Shown here: positions 55,351 to 63,987 of the stretch, piece by piece | How the letters are laid out: each line of letters begins with the position of its first letter | Position numbering within the stretch: the stretch's first letter is position 1 | Assembly: GCF_002906655.1 (NCBI RefSeq) | Contig: NZ_CP025795.1 | Coordinates: 1,550,001-1,614,000 of the forward strand | Length of the DNA stretch: 64,000 nucleotides | Origin: Vibrio hyugaensis | Lineage (GTDB): Bacteria; Pseudomonadota; Gammaproteobacteria; Enterobacterales; Vibrionaceae | Direction: 5' to 3' | Notes under the pieces: generated by a model | Seen by the model: the letters and a program-made list of their open reading frames with translations, nothing else | Told to the model about the DNA's origin: nothing | The model's database searches: none | Translations under genes and position numbers: made by a program

Positions 55351-55728
55351 TCAAACAATAGGAGGACGGTAAGGCTTATAAATCACTGTCACTGCTTTTG
55401 GGGTGGGTGATTTATCAATCAATGCAAGACTATGCGGTAATAAAATCACATCATCTTGCAAGAGGTTAGTTGGTATTTTGACGATACAAGAAGAGCTACA
55501 ACTGGTGTGCACTTGCTGCCCTTTCTCCATCAGATGATCACCATGGTGTGATTCAATACAGTCCGTATTGTCCACGCCCATCTTTTGATGAAGCTCAGCC
55601 GTTCTATCGTTATTCGAACTCACTTCGATTGGCGCTGTGGCTGCACGCACACTCGACGCTACGCCCGTTAGCAACATGGCTAATAGACAGAGCATTGTCG
55701 TCATGAATGTACGGTTAAAACTCAGCAT
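55351..55728 (-). CDS. Secreted Cys/His-rich hypothetical protein
   Basis: A 125-residue protein with a signal peptide (MTTMLCLLAMLLTGVASSVRA). The middle carries a cluster DCIESHHGDHLMEKGQQVHTSCSSSC, with three cysteines and four histidines, that could bind a metal or form disulfides. The end IYKPYRPPIV is short and unstructured. Similar clusters occur in small metal-linked envelope proteins. It is 87 bp upstream of dsbA in the same direction. The family is not recognised with certainty. Confidence 0.62.
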   Translation of the reverse strand: MLSFNRTFMTTMLCLLAMLLTGVASSVRAATAPIEVSSNNDRTAELHQKMGVDNTDCIESHHGDHLMEKGQQVHTSCSSSCIVKIPTNLLQDDVILLPHSLALIDKSPTPKAVTVIYKPYRPPIV

Positions 55729-55921
55729 ATAACTTCTTCAAAATACGGTGAATCTTCATCATACAGAATCCTTCTTTTCATACAAGCCAATCACTTAATG
55801 CTAGGTTCACAAACAAGACGATTCTGACACTCGATACCGACTGCAATGCCGATAACACTTGAAATCACTATGAAACCTGAGTAATAGTTAGATCAGTTTT
55901 TGTACAAACAAGGAAAGATTA

Positions 55922-56227
55922 ATGCTTAAAAAGAGATTCTTTAAAACAAAAGATGAAGTCGAAGTCACGTTCGAGCTAGACAAAAACCAGTGGGAGTCGA
56001 TTCAAATTGCAGGCGATTTCAACAACTGGCAACCAGAACCAATGAAGCTCGTGAAGAAAAGTGGCCAGTTTAAGTTTAAGACGCGCTTGCCGAAGGAACA
56101 GAATATCCAGTTCCGTTACCTATTCAACGAAGCCGAGTGGGAAAACGATCCACAAGCAGACGCATACGTGCCAAATGGCTTTGGTAGCGATAACAGCGTT
56201 GTATGCACACAAGAGCAAATCGCTTAA
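55922..56227 (+). CDS. CBM48/isoamylase N-terminal-like protein
   Basis: A 101-residue single-domain protein. The glycogen-binding early-set motif reads IQIAGDFNNWQPEPMKLVKKSGQFKFKTRLP (residues about 26-56), followed by IQFRYLFNEAEWENDPQAD, the typical strand pair. Such stand-alone domains bind alpha-glucans or regulate glycogen enzymes; no catalytic domain is attached. AAGGAAAG lies before the ATG, and a terminator follows at 56245. Confidence 0.9.
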   Translation: MLKKRFFKTKDEVEVTFELDKNQWESIQIAGDFNNWQPEPMKLVKKSGQFKFKTRLPKEQNIQFRYLFNEAEWENDPQADAYVPNGFGSDNSVVCTQEQIA

Positions 56228-56244
56228 GCACCGAATTCAGAAAC

Positions 56245-56271
56245 AAAGGCGCACCGAGTGCGCCTTTTTTA
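56245..56271 (+). terminator. Terminator of CBM48 gene
   Basis: AAAGGCGCA (56245-56253) and TGCGCCTTT (56259-56267) with further T. Confidence 0.9.
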
Positions 56272-56452
56272 TTGTCTAATTTTCATTGAGTTATTGCTTA
56301 TTGTTGCTATATGACAACAGTGTTTTAACTGAAGTGATATATATCAACAAAAGCCATTTCCTTAATATATCCACATCGCAGCGAAACAGGTGTTCTTGAC
56401 TAAAAGCTGCTCTCAAACGAAAGCGATTCTTAAAAAATTAAGGAAACAAAAG

Positions 56453-57172
56453 ATGAAAAAACTGATTGTAATCACAGGTGCAAGTTCTGGTATTGGTGAA
56501 GCTATCGCACGCCGTCTAAGCGATGAAGGTCACCCACTTCTTCTTCTTGCCCGTCGTGTAGAGCGCTTAGAAGCACTAAACCTACCAAACACGCTATGTG
56601 AAAAAGTAGACGTTACTGAAAAAGCTTCATTTGAAGCGGCAATTGCTAAAGCAGAAGAGAAATTTGGCCCTGCTGACGCACTAGTAAACAACGCAGGCGT
56701 AATGCTACTTGGTCAAATTGACACACAAGATGCATCAGAGTGGAAACGTATGTTCGACGTGAACGTACTTGGTTTGCTAAACGGCATGCAGTCTGTGCTA
56801 GCACCAATGAAAGCACGTAACAGCGGTACTATCATCAACATCAGCTCAATCGCAGGTAAAAAGACGTTCCCAGATCATGCGGCTTACTGTGGTACTAAAT
56901 TCGCAGTTCACGCAATTTCTGAAAACGTTCGTGAAGAAGTGGCTGCATCAAACGTTCGCGTAACAACAATCGCACCAGGCGCTGTAGAAACTGAACTGCT
57001 TTCTCACACAACATCGCAAGAAATCAAAGATGGTTACGGTGCGTGGAAAGAAGACATGGGCGGCGTGCTAGCTGCTGATGACATCGCACGTGCAGTTGTA
57101 TTTGCTTACCAACAACCACAAAACGTTTGTATCCGTGAAATTGCATTAGCGCCAACTAAGCAACAGCCTTAA
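56453..57172 (+). CDS. Short-chain dehydrogenase/reductase, YdfG-like
   Basis: A 239-residue SDR from MKKLIVITG (AAGGAAAC upstream; the frame opens at 56390). The cofactor motif TGASSGIG, NNAG near residue 85, the serine in INISSIAGKK and the YCGTK pair (catalytic Y and K) are intact. An arginine pair (ARRVERLEAL) after strand 2 points to NADP. Its closest well-known relative is YdfG-type 3-hydroxy-acid dehydrogenase; the substrate here is not known. Confidence 0.88.
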   Translation: MKKLIVITGASSGIGEAIARRLSDEGHPLLLLARRVERLEALNLPNTLCEKVDVTEKASFEAAIAKAEEKFGPADALVNNAGVMLLGQIDTQDASEWKRMFDVNVLGLLNGMQSVLAPMKARNSGTIINISSIAGKKTFPDHAAYCGTKFAVHAISENVREEVAASNVRVTTIAPGAVETELLSHTTSQEIKDGYGAWKEDMGGVLAADDIARAVVFAYQQPQNVCIREIALAPTKQQP

Positions 57173-57210
57173 TTGTTAATTTTCTAGCTAATTATCAGAA
57201 AACGTTTTAA

Positions 57211-57240
57211 AAAGCTCCGATTTTTATCGGAGCTTTATTA
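57211..57240 (+). terminator. Terminator of SDR gene
   Basis: AAAGCTCCGA (57211-57220) pairs with TCGGAGCTTT (57227-57236), then ATTATTTTG. Confidence 0.85.
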
Positions 57241-57362
57241 TTTTGCGCTTGTTAAAAACAACCACCCTCACCTATAAATATCCTCTGACTCTTTGCGTTT
57301 ATTGAAATACCTGACAAATTTGTTTAAGTTTCAAGGATAATTCCTACAAACGCATCACTGCT

Positions 57363-58076
57363 ATGAACGTACAAGACACCAAGCAATCTCTTATCATTGT
57401 AGAAGACGACCCTAAATTACAGGCCATGTTAGGCGAATACTTTGCAGGACAGGGCTTTGACGTCAGTTGTATCGACAACGGGACGGACGCACCAGATGCG
57501 ATACTTGAAAGCCAACCTAGCCTTGTCTTACTCGATTTAATGTTACCGGGCCAGGATGGATTGAGTGTTTGCCGTCAAATTCGCGAATGCTACAAGGGTA
57601 AAGTCTTAATGTTAACGGCCAGCGATGACGATTTTGACCACGTTGCTGCACTTGAAATTGGTGCCGATGACTTCGTAACTAAACCCATCAAGCCTCGCGT
57701 ACTTCTTGCTCGTATCCGAATGTTGCTGCGACGCAAAGAGGTAGCCACTTCAGATTCCGATAATTGCCTTGAAATTGGCGTGTTATGCTTAAATCGTCTG
57801 CGCAAGGCCTGCGCACTTAATCATGAGCTAATAGCCCTCACCGACGGTGAATTCGACTTACTTTGGGTACTCGCAAGCCACCCTGAACAAACCCTTTCTC
57901 GCGAGTGGCTGACAAAAACTCTACGTGGTATCGAGTACGATGGGACTGACCGCACCATCGACAACCGCATCGTAACGTTGAGAAAGAAACTCGGAGATAC
58001 CTCTACCCCACCTCAAAAGATCATTACTGTGCGTGGCAAAGGCTATTTATTTATGCCAGACGCTTGGAATGCGTAA
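57363..58076 (+). CDS. OmpR-family response regulator, RstA-like
   Basis: A 237-residue regulator. The receiver has VEDD, phosphoacceptor D58 in VLLDLMLPGQDG and the lysine in VTKPIKP. The C-terminal winged helix contains LRGIEYDGTDRTIDNRIVTLRKKLGD and TVRGKGYLF, close to E. coli RstA. The kinase gene starts at its stop (TAATG). Downstream genes encode a glycine-zipper lipoprotein, dgkA and eptA, all envelope genes, so regulation of lipid A modification is a fair guess. It is the second RstA-like regulator in the window. Confidence 0.92.
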   Translation: MNVQDTKQSLIIVEDDPKLQAMLGEYFAGQGFDVSCIDNGTDAPDAILESQPSLVLLDLMLPGQDGLSVCRQIRECYKGKVLMLTASDDDFDHVAALEIGADDFVTKPIKPRVLLARIRMLLRRKEVATSDSDNCLEIGVLCLNRLRKACALNHELIALTDGEFDLLWVLASHPEQTLSREWLTKTLRGIEYDGTDRTIDNRIVTLRKKLGDTSTPPQKIITVRGKGYLFMPDAWNA

Positions 58077-59362
58077 TGAAGCGCATTTATCTGGAAAGCT
58101 TTTTAGGTCTGATCATTCTTTTCGTTGCCAGCTTAGTTGGCTATGAAGTCATTGTGTATCAACTAAATACTGACTACGACTACTTACTTGAAGAGCATGA
58201 AGCGCAAGCTTTCCATGAATTGATTTACCCTATTTACCAAGAGAAAGGCGAAAATTATACCATCCAGCAATTAGAGAAGTTCGCGACTTCTAGTCACATG
58301 CTGTTAATCGCACAAGAAATGACGAGCCTTCCGCCGGAAGTTGAAAAAACCTTTGATGAAGATCCTTTTGTGAACACTGCGTTCGACGACGAACGAGACT
58401 TGTGGTTCCGCTTCGAACCAGGTTCGCCGGTGTTTAAATTAAGCCAAAACCCTAATAGCCCGATCATTCAAGCCATTAATTTTGATGACAACATTGTTTG
58501 GCTGTTCTTCCTCGCAGGTTTCGCGCTTTATTGTGTGCTTTTGATTTGGTTTTTGAGCCGCCGAGTTCGTGCACTGGAAAAGGTCACTGTGGACTTTGCT
58601 TCTGGTGATTTTAATGCTCGGGCAGATACATCCAGTGCTAAGTCGGTTGGTACACTTAATAAAAGCTTCAACCACATGGCAGAAAAAGTATCTCGCTTGA
58701 TCACGACAAACAAAATGCTCACCAATGCCGTCGCACATGAGTTACGTACCCCTATATTTCGATTGCAATGGCAAGCAGACCTATTGGCAGACTCTACTCT
58801 CGACAAGCAGCAGCAAAAATACGTAAACAGCATAGTAGAAGACATTGACGACATGGAAAATATGGTCGAAGAGCTACTCTACTATGCCAAAATGGAGCGA
58901 CCAAATGCCGAAATTCAGACTTCTTCTGTCGCGTTATCAAATTTAACTCAATCATTTTTACCTAAGTGGCAACGTGATACACAGCTTTCGATCTTGATTG
59001 ATGACACGAGCTCACAAGAGACGGTGATTGATGCTGATCCGAAGCTGCTTAAACGTGCCTTGGATAACCTGCTCCGCAATGCCATGCGCTACGCTAAGAC
59101 TCAAATCGTTTTAGAGATCGTCGAGACGCAGAATAAATCTTGCATTCGCGTTCATGACGATGGTAATGGCGTAGAAGAGAAAGACTGGCCTCATCTTTTT
59201 GATGCGTTTTACAGTGCCGACAAATCACGTAACAAGAGTACCAGTGGCTTCGGTTTGGGGCTTGCAATTGTCAAACAAATCGTCGAATTGCAAAAAGGGG
59301 AAGTATCAATCTCACACAGCCCTTATGGCGGTGCGTGCTTTACGATCTGCTTTCCCAAATAA
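58076..59362 (+). CDS. Sensor histidine kinase, RstB-like
   Basis: A 428-residue kinase. Helix 1 is at residues 5-25. A periplasmic domain of about 110 residues is rich in acidic residues (LLEEHEAQ; EKTFDEDPFVNTAFDDERD), as in cation sensors. Helix 2 is IVWLFFLAGFALYCVLLIWFL. HAMP follows, then HisKA with VAHELRTPIFRLQWQ and HATPase with SGFGLGLAIVKQIVEL. The start overlaps the regulator stop. The order regulator-kinase and the motif details match RstAB. The signal is not known. Confidence 0.92.
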   Translation: MKRIYLESFLGLIILFVASLVGYEVIVYQLNTDYDYLLEEHEAQAFHELIYPIYQEKGENYTIQQLEKFATSSHMLLIAQEMTSLPPEVEKTFDEDPFVNTAFDDERDLWFRFEPGSPVFKLSQNPNSPIIQAINFDDNIVWLFFLAGFALYCVLLIWFLSRRVRALEKVTVDFASGDFNARADTSSAKSVGTLNKSFNHMAEKVSRLITTNKMLTNAVAHELRTPIFRLQWQADLLADSTLDKQQQKYVNSIVEDIDDMENMVEELLYYAKMERPNAEIQTSSVALSNLTQSFLPKWQRDTQLSILIDDTSSQETVIDADPKLLKRALDNLLRNAMRYAKTQIVLEIVETQNKSCIRVHDDGNGVEEKDWPHLFDAFYSADKSRNKSTSGFGLGLAIVKQIVELQKGEVSISHSPYGGACFTICFPK

Positions 59363-59495
59363 ATTCATAAACTTATCAATATCCCTCTAATAGCCATTAC
59401 AAAAGGCGACACTTCAATACAATTGACCGACAGAGCGTTAAAATAAAACAGTGTACATTTAATCCATAAATTCACAGCACCAATGGATTAAACCA

Positions 59496-59888
59496 ATGCA
59501 TAAACCGCTTCTTCTTATCACCCTCTCTTCCACCCTTGCTGCATGTGCTTACAACCAAGAACCGGTTGTCGACATGACAAATGTCGACCAAGTCCAATAC
59601 GAACAAGACTTTACGTATTGCCAAGGCTACGCAGAAAAAGTCAATAAAGGTGAGGCTGCAAAAACGGAAGCAAAAAATGGTGCGGTAACCGGTGCTTTAG
59701 TAGGAGCCGTTGCTGGCGTACTTGAAGATGGAATTGGTGGCGCAGCAGTTGGTGCTGTTGCTGGTACTGCTGTGGGAGCAGGGGCAGGCGCGCTGGGCGG
59801 AGCCAACGATTCAACCAAAACGCAGTCACTGGTTCTTCGTAAGTGTTTAGCGAACAAGGGTTACACCGTCTATGACCTTGAATCATAA
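59496..59888 (+). CDS. Glycine-zipper lipoprotein
   Basis: A 130-residue lipoprotein with lipobox LAAC. A glycine-zipper segment (GAVTGALVGAVAGVLEDGIGG, then AVGAVAGTAVGAGAGALGGA) fills residues 62-105, similar in style to SlyB/PcP-type outer-membrane lipoproteins. Two cysteines (FTYCQGY, LRKCLAN) flank the zipper and may be bridged. It lies between an RstAB-like two-component system and dgkA-eptA. In other bacteria zipper lipoproteins of this kind are under PhoPQ-like control. Confidence 0.85.
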   Translation: MHKPLLLITLSSTLAACAYNQEPVVDMTNVDQVQYEQDFTYCQGYAEKVNKGEAAKTEAKNGAVTGALVGAVAGVLEDGIGGAAVGAVAGTAVGAGAGALGGANDSTKTQSLVLRKCLANKGYTVYDLES

Positions 59889-60060
59889 AGTATAAAGTCG
59901 CATCAATTGCATAAATAAGTGAGTTTGTAGATGTAAATTTCACAAATGTTTCACGCTCACTCTTTTACACTCCAATCGCAATTAAATGCCTTTTCTTTAG
60001 GGGGCTTTATCCCTCAAAGCACCTCTCTTTTTTAAGGCTTAGCAGTTAAAAGGCTACATT

Positions 60061-60417
60061 TTGAAACCAGGTAAAACAGGCATTCGCCGGATTTTGGACG
60101 CAACCGGCTATTCACTTCAAGGATTGAAGGCAGCATGGACTCACGAAGCCGCTTTCAGACAAGAATTAGTGCTGACACTGGTACTTTCTATCTGCGCATT
60201 CTTGCTTCCTGTCTCCACACTAGAACGCATCATGATGATCAGCAGCCTCTTATTGGTTGTGATTGTTGAGTTGATTAACTCCGCCATAGAAGCGGTTGTC
60301 GACCGTGTCAGCGATGACTGGCATGAACTCAGTGGGAGAGCCAAAGACATTGGTTCAGCAGCAGTATTTGTTGCACTTTTTCTCGCCCTATTTGTTTGGG
60401 CGTCGATTTTACTTTAG
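60061..60417 (+). CDS. dgkA: Diacylglycerol kinase DgkA
   Basis: A 118-residue inner-membrane enzyme, typical length, with a TTG start supported by AAAAGG 7 nt upstream. Three membrane helices are present, together with the catalytic motif ELINSAIEAVVDRVSDDWHELSGRAKDIGSAAV, whose glutamates bind Mg-ATP. It recycles diacylglycerol to phosphatidic acid. It is 21 bp before eptA. EptA releases diacylglycerol when it takes phosphoethanolamine from phosphatidylethanolamine, so the pairing makes direct metabolic sense. Confidence 0.96.
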   Translation: MKPGKTGIRRILDATGYSLQGLKAAWTHEAAFRQELVLTLVLSICAFLLPVSTLERIMMISSLLLVVIVELINSAIEAVVDRVSDDWHELSGRAKDIGSAAVFVALFLALFVWASILL

Positions 60418-60438
60418 ACCAACCAAAGAAAGTCACTT

Positions 60439-62094
60439 ATGAAGACAGTTGATTCCACAGCTAAAGGTATCTCATATGTTACCTTTACGCTTTTGCTCGC
60501 ATTATACTTCGCGCTTGTGGTGAATATTCCTATCTATAAGGAATTAGTTCATATTTTTTCGGATCTTGATCAAGTCAAGATAGGCTTCATCATAACAATT
60601 CCCATCTTCTTCTTTGCAGCACTGAACTTCTTGTTCAACCTATTCAGTTGGCCTTGGATCAGCAAGCCATTCTTCATTTTCCTGCTGATCACTTCAGGCA
60701 TGGTGAGCTATGCAAGTTACAACTACGGTACCCTGTTTGATACGGACATGATTACCAATATCGTAGAGACCGACACTAGTGAAGCCAGTTCTTACCTAAG
60801 TGCTTATTCGGTCATTTGGACGATTGTAATGGGCGTTATTCCCGCTTTACTTGTTTTCAAACTGAAATTCAAACCACTCAAAGGCCAATGGCTTCGCTTT
60901 ACTCTGACTAAAATGGTCTCGATGCTTGCTTCACTGGCTGTGATTGCCGTTATTGCGGGCCTTTACTACCAAGATTATGCCTCTGTCGGTCGCAATAATA
61001 GTTACTTGAAAAAAATCATCATCCCAACGCAATACGTGTACGCCATGTCTAGCTATGTGAAGGAAAATTACCTCTCTACACCTGAGCCATATCGTGAGAT
61101 TGGTGCGGATGCAAAGCAATCAGAAGTGGCTCTCAAACAGGCACAAGAGAAACCAACCTTGTTGTTGTTTGTATTGGGTGAAACGGCACGTACGCAGAAC
61201 TATCAAATTAATGGTTATGAAAGAGAGACCAATCCATACACCAGCAAACTGGACGTCATTTCATTCCAAGACGTTTCCTCTTGTGGTACGGCTACAGCGG
61301 TTTCAGTTCCTTGTATGTTCTCACAGTTACCACGTAGCGATTTCGATCGCAGCAAAGCGGATAACCAAGATAATGCGCTCGACATCATGCAACGTGCAGA
61401 CATCGATTTAATGTGGAAAGACAATGATGGCGGTGATAAAGGGGTTGCACATAAGATCAATAAGATGGATGTTGATCGCAACGAGCAGAACACGCTTTGC
61501 AACGGCGACACCTGTTATGACATGGCATTGCTAGACAATTTGGATGACCAAATCTCAAGCATGAAAGGCAACCGAGTAGTGGCTCTGCATCTAATTGGTA
61601 GCCACGGCCCAACATACTTCCAACGTTACCCAAAAGACAAAGCCTTTTTCCAACCGGACTGCCCTAGAGCAGACATCGAAAACTGTAGCATTGAGCAAAT
61701 TAGGAACTCCTATGACAACACGATTCGCTATACGGATTTCGTTTTAGACCAAACCATTACGAAATTAAAAACGCTGGAAGACAAATACAATACCGCGATG
61801 ATCTACGTTTCTGACCACGGTGAATCTCTCGGAGAAAATGGCTTGTTCTTACACGGTATGCCTTATGGCTTAGCACCAGATTTCCAAAAACGCGTCCCTA
61901 TGATGCTTTGGATGTCACCAGGCTTTAAGCAAGCGAAACACATCAACACCGATTGTTTGGCGCAAGAAGCAAAGCAAACCGCAACACATTCACACGATAA
62001 TATCTTTCACTCTTTGCTGGGTATTATGGATGTAGAAACCAATGCCTACGATGGGAAATTGGACATCTTTAAGACCTGTCGTCAAAGCATATAA
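60439..62094 (+). CDS. eptA: Lipid A phosphoethanolamine transferase EptA
   Basis: A 551-residue enzyme with five N-terminal membrane helices (to about residue 180) and a periplasmic alkaline-phosphatase-type domain. The metal and nucleophile residues are present: E248 in LFVLGETARTQNY, T284 in SCGTATAVSVPC, and the later SDHGESLGENG and HSHDN. It adds phosphoethanolamine to lipid A, lowering negative charge and sensitivity to cationic peptides. It shares an operon with dgkA, downstream of an RstAB-like system. Confidence 0.95.
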   Translation: MKTVDSTAKGISYVTFTLLLALYFALVVNIPIYKELVHIFSDLDQVKIGFIITIPIFFFAALNFLFNLFSWPWISKPFFIFLLITSGMVSYASYNYGTLFDTDMITNIVETDTSEASSYLSAYSVIWTIVMGVIPALLVFKLKFKPLKGQWLRFTLTKMVSMLASLAVIAVIAGLYYQDYASVGRNNSYLKKIIIPTQYVYAMSSYVKENYLSTPEPYREIGADAKQSEVALKQAQEKPTLLLFVLGETARTQNYQINGYERETNPYTSKLDVISFQDVSSCGTATAVSVPCMFSQLPRSDFDRSKADNQDNALDIMQRADIDLMWKDNDGGDKGVAHKINKMDVDRNEQNTLCNGDTCYDMALLDNLDDQISSMKGNRVVALHLIGSHGPTYFQRYPKDKAFFQPDCPRADIENCSIEQIRNSYDNTIRYTDFVLDQTITKLKTLEDKYNTAMIYVSDHGESLGENGLFLHGMPYGLAPDFQKRVPMMLWMSPGFKQAKHINTDCLAQEAKQTATHSHDNIFHSLLGIMDVETNAYDGKLDIFKTCRQSI

Positions 62095-62101
62095 AAATAA
62101 T

Positions 62102-62127
62102 TGAGAGAGGTTTAAAAACCTCTCTCA
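62102..62127. repeat. Perfect 12-bp hairpin after eptA without T tract
   Basis: TGAGAGAGGTTT (62102-62113) and AAACCTCTCTCA (62116-62127) with only AA between them. No T run follows on the plus strand, so it is either an mRNA 3' stabilising hairpin or a weak, Rho-assisted end. Confidence 0.6.
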
Positions 62128-62198
62128 CGTCGAACCATGAGCATTCAAATCAGCATCTACGGCTAGGTGGAAATTTACATGCCACACAAGGTTCTCTT

Positions 62199-62915
62199 AT
62201 GAATAAAACAACACTCATCATCATATTATTAACTACCGCAGGTCTTTCTGGATGTGATTCTGAAGACATTTCTACACCGACACCCTTGCCGATAAAAAGT
62301 GTCCGAGCTCAAACAATCAACCTCGTTGACTATGGTAAAAACCAACCTTCTGACGTTCAGATAAAAGCTTATAGCCAAGGCAGTGAACAAATCATTTATT
62401 CAGGCCTTTTCGAGTACGGGTCTTCTGCCAGTACACTCCTTATAACACAACAAAAAAGTCCATCGATTCCATATACATTTAAGTTGTTTGATAGCAACTC
62501 ACAACTTCAATTAACACAAACCAAGAAAACGTTGAAGTCAGGGCAACATGAGTTGGTCTTTGCATTTGGCGATGTCAGCAACAACCAGTATGAGATTTCA
62601 ATCCAAGATCGCCCTTCTCTGCCGAAACTCACCAACAACAGAGTACCTATCTATGTAATGGATGCGGGGCTAATAAAGGGAGAAAGGCATTCTGAGGTCA
62701 CCTATGCTGATCAGCATATCAAAGACCTGCCAAATAAAACGTTTTCATCCATGCTTACCGCACCAGAATACCAGGAGTCTCTTGAAATGACGTTTACTCG
62801 AGACGGCCAAGCAGAAACTTGCCACTTCAGTACCCAAGATAAGCCAGAATTGGTTGTGTTGAGCCCATATGGCAACTGCTTCAGTGTCGATTTCCTTGAA
62901 ACGCTTGGCGGATAA
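62199..62915 (+). CDS. Lipoprotein of unknown function
   Basis: A 238-residue lipoprotein with lipobox GLSGC. The mature part is beta-rich, with SVRAQTINLVDYGKNQPSDVQIKAYSQGSEQIIYSG at the start, and later two cysteines (ETCHFST; YGNCFSV) near the C terminus that could form a disulfide. No named family is recognised. It follows eptA by about 100 bp, with a hairpin between them, and has its own terminator. Confidence 0.78.
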   Translation: MNKTTLIIILLTTAGLSGCDSEDISTPTPLPIKSVRAQTINLVDYGKNQPSDVQIKAYSQGSEQIIYSGLFEYGSSASTLLITQQKSPSIPYTFKLFDSNSQLQLTQTKKTLKSGQHELVFAFGDVSNNQYEISIQDRPSLPKLTNNRVPIYVMDAGLIKGERHSEVTYADQHIKDLPNKTFSSMLTAPEYQESLEMTFTRDGQAETCHFSTQDKPELVVLSPYGNCFSVDFLETLGG

Positions 62916-62921
62916 AAGGCT

Positions 62922-62966
62922 ACAAAGTCTGTGGGGTAAATAGCCTACAGACTTTGTTTTCTTTTG
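62922..62966 (+). terminator. Terminator after lipoprotein gene
   Basis: ACAAAGTCTGT (62922-62932) pairs with ACAGACTTTGT (62947-62957), followed by TTTCTTTTG. Confidence 0.85.
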
Positions 62967-63054
62967 TGCAGAAAACCACACTCATAGAATCAATCCATTT
63001 CCTAATTCAAGTTATACTCACCCCCATATGTATGACGTTGAAAGAAGAATTCAA

Positions 63055-63987
63055 ATGAAAATTGGCATCATTGGCTTGGGCGATATTGCTCAAAAAGCTT
63101 ACCTCCCCGTTATCACTCAACTTCCAAATGTAGAATTGGTGTTTTGTACCCGTAATGCAGACACACTTAACGCACTCGCTCAACAGTATCGAATCGCAGA
63201 AACCTGCCAAGACTATCAGCAACTGGTTGGCATGGGCGTAGATGCGGTCATGATTCACGCCGCTACTAGCGTTCACCCTCAAATTGCCGCTTTCTTTTTG
63301 GAGCAAGGCATCCCGACATTCGTTGATAAGCCTTTGGCAGACAGCGCTGCTGAAGTAGAAAAGCTATATGAACTGGCAGAACGCGTGAAACAGCCTCTGT
63401 ATGTTGGCTTCAATCGCCGTCATATCCCGCTCTACAATCAACATATGCCGAGCATCCAGAAAGGCGAATTCTCGGGCTTGAAGTCTCTTCGTTGGGAGAA
63501 GAACCGTCATCAATTACCAGGGGATATCCGTACCTTCATTTTCGACGATTTTATCCACCCTCTTGATAGCGTGAACATCACGGCCAGAGCAGACCTGAAA
63601 GACGCTTACATTACACATCAAATGGATGGTGACCAACTGGCTCGTTTAGATATCCAATGGCAACATGGTGAGACACTGCTTCACGCATCAATGAACCGCC
63701 ATTTTGGTATCACCACTGAACGTGTCCAAGCGTGCTATTCAAACAAAGCGATGGAGTTTGATTCGTTTATTGAAGGGAAACTGTGGCAAGACAATCAGGA
63801 GCAAAAATTGAGCTTAAAAGATTGGACGCCAATGCTAACCAGTAAAGGTTTCCACTCTATGCTGCTGGATTGGTTTGAAGTCATCCAGTCAGGCAAAATC
63901 GCCTCTGAAATCGTAGCGCGCAATATCGCTAGCCACCAACTTGCCGAAGCGATTTGTCAGCACATTGAACAGTCAGTGCGTCGATAA
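63055..63987 (+). CDS. Gfo/Idh/MocA family oxidoreductase
   Basis: About 310 residues from MKIGIIGLGDIAQKAYLPVI (the frame opens at 63028). The Rossmann glycine motif GLGDIAQ and the catalytic VDKPLADS (the EKP position reads DKP) are seen near residues 8 and 95. The C-terminal domain has GFNRRHIPLY and FIFDDFIHPLDS. It resembles the MviM/YceM group of unclear substrate. GAAAGAAGAA lies upstream. It ends 13 bp before the window edge. Confidence 0.88.
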   Translation: MKIGIIGLGDIAQKAYLPVITQLPNVELVFCTRNADTLNALAQQYRIAETCQDYQQLVGMGVDAVMIHAATSVHPQIAAFFLEQGIPTFVDKPLADSAAEVEKLYELAERVKQPLYVGFNRRHIPLYNQHMPSIQKGEFSGLKSLRWEKNRHQLPGDIRTFIFDDFIHPLDSVNITARADLKDAYITHQMDGDQLARLDIQWQHGETLLHASMNRHFGITTERVQACYSNKAMEFDSFIEGKLWQDNQEQKLSLKDWTPMLTSKGFHSMLLDWFEVIQSGKIASEIVARNIASHQLAEAICQHIEQSVRR

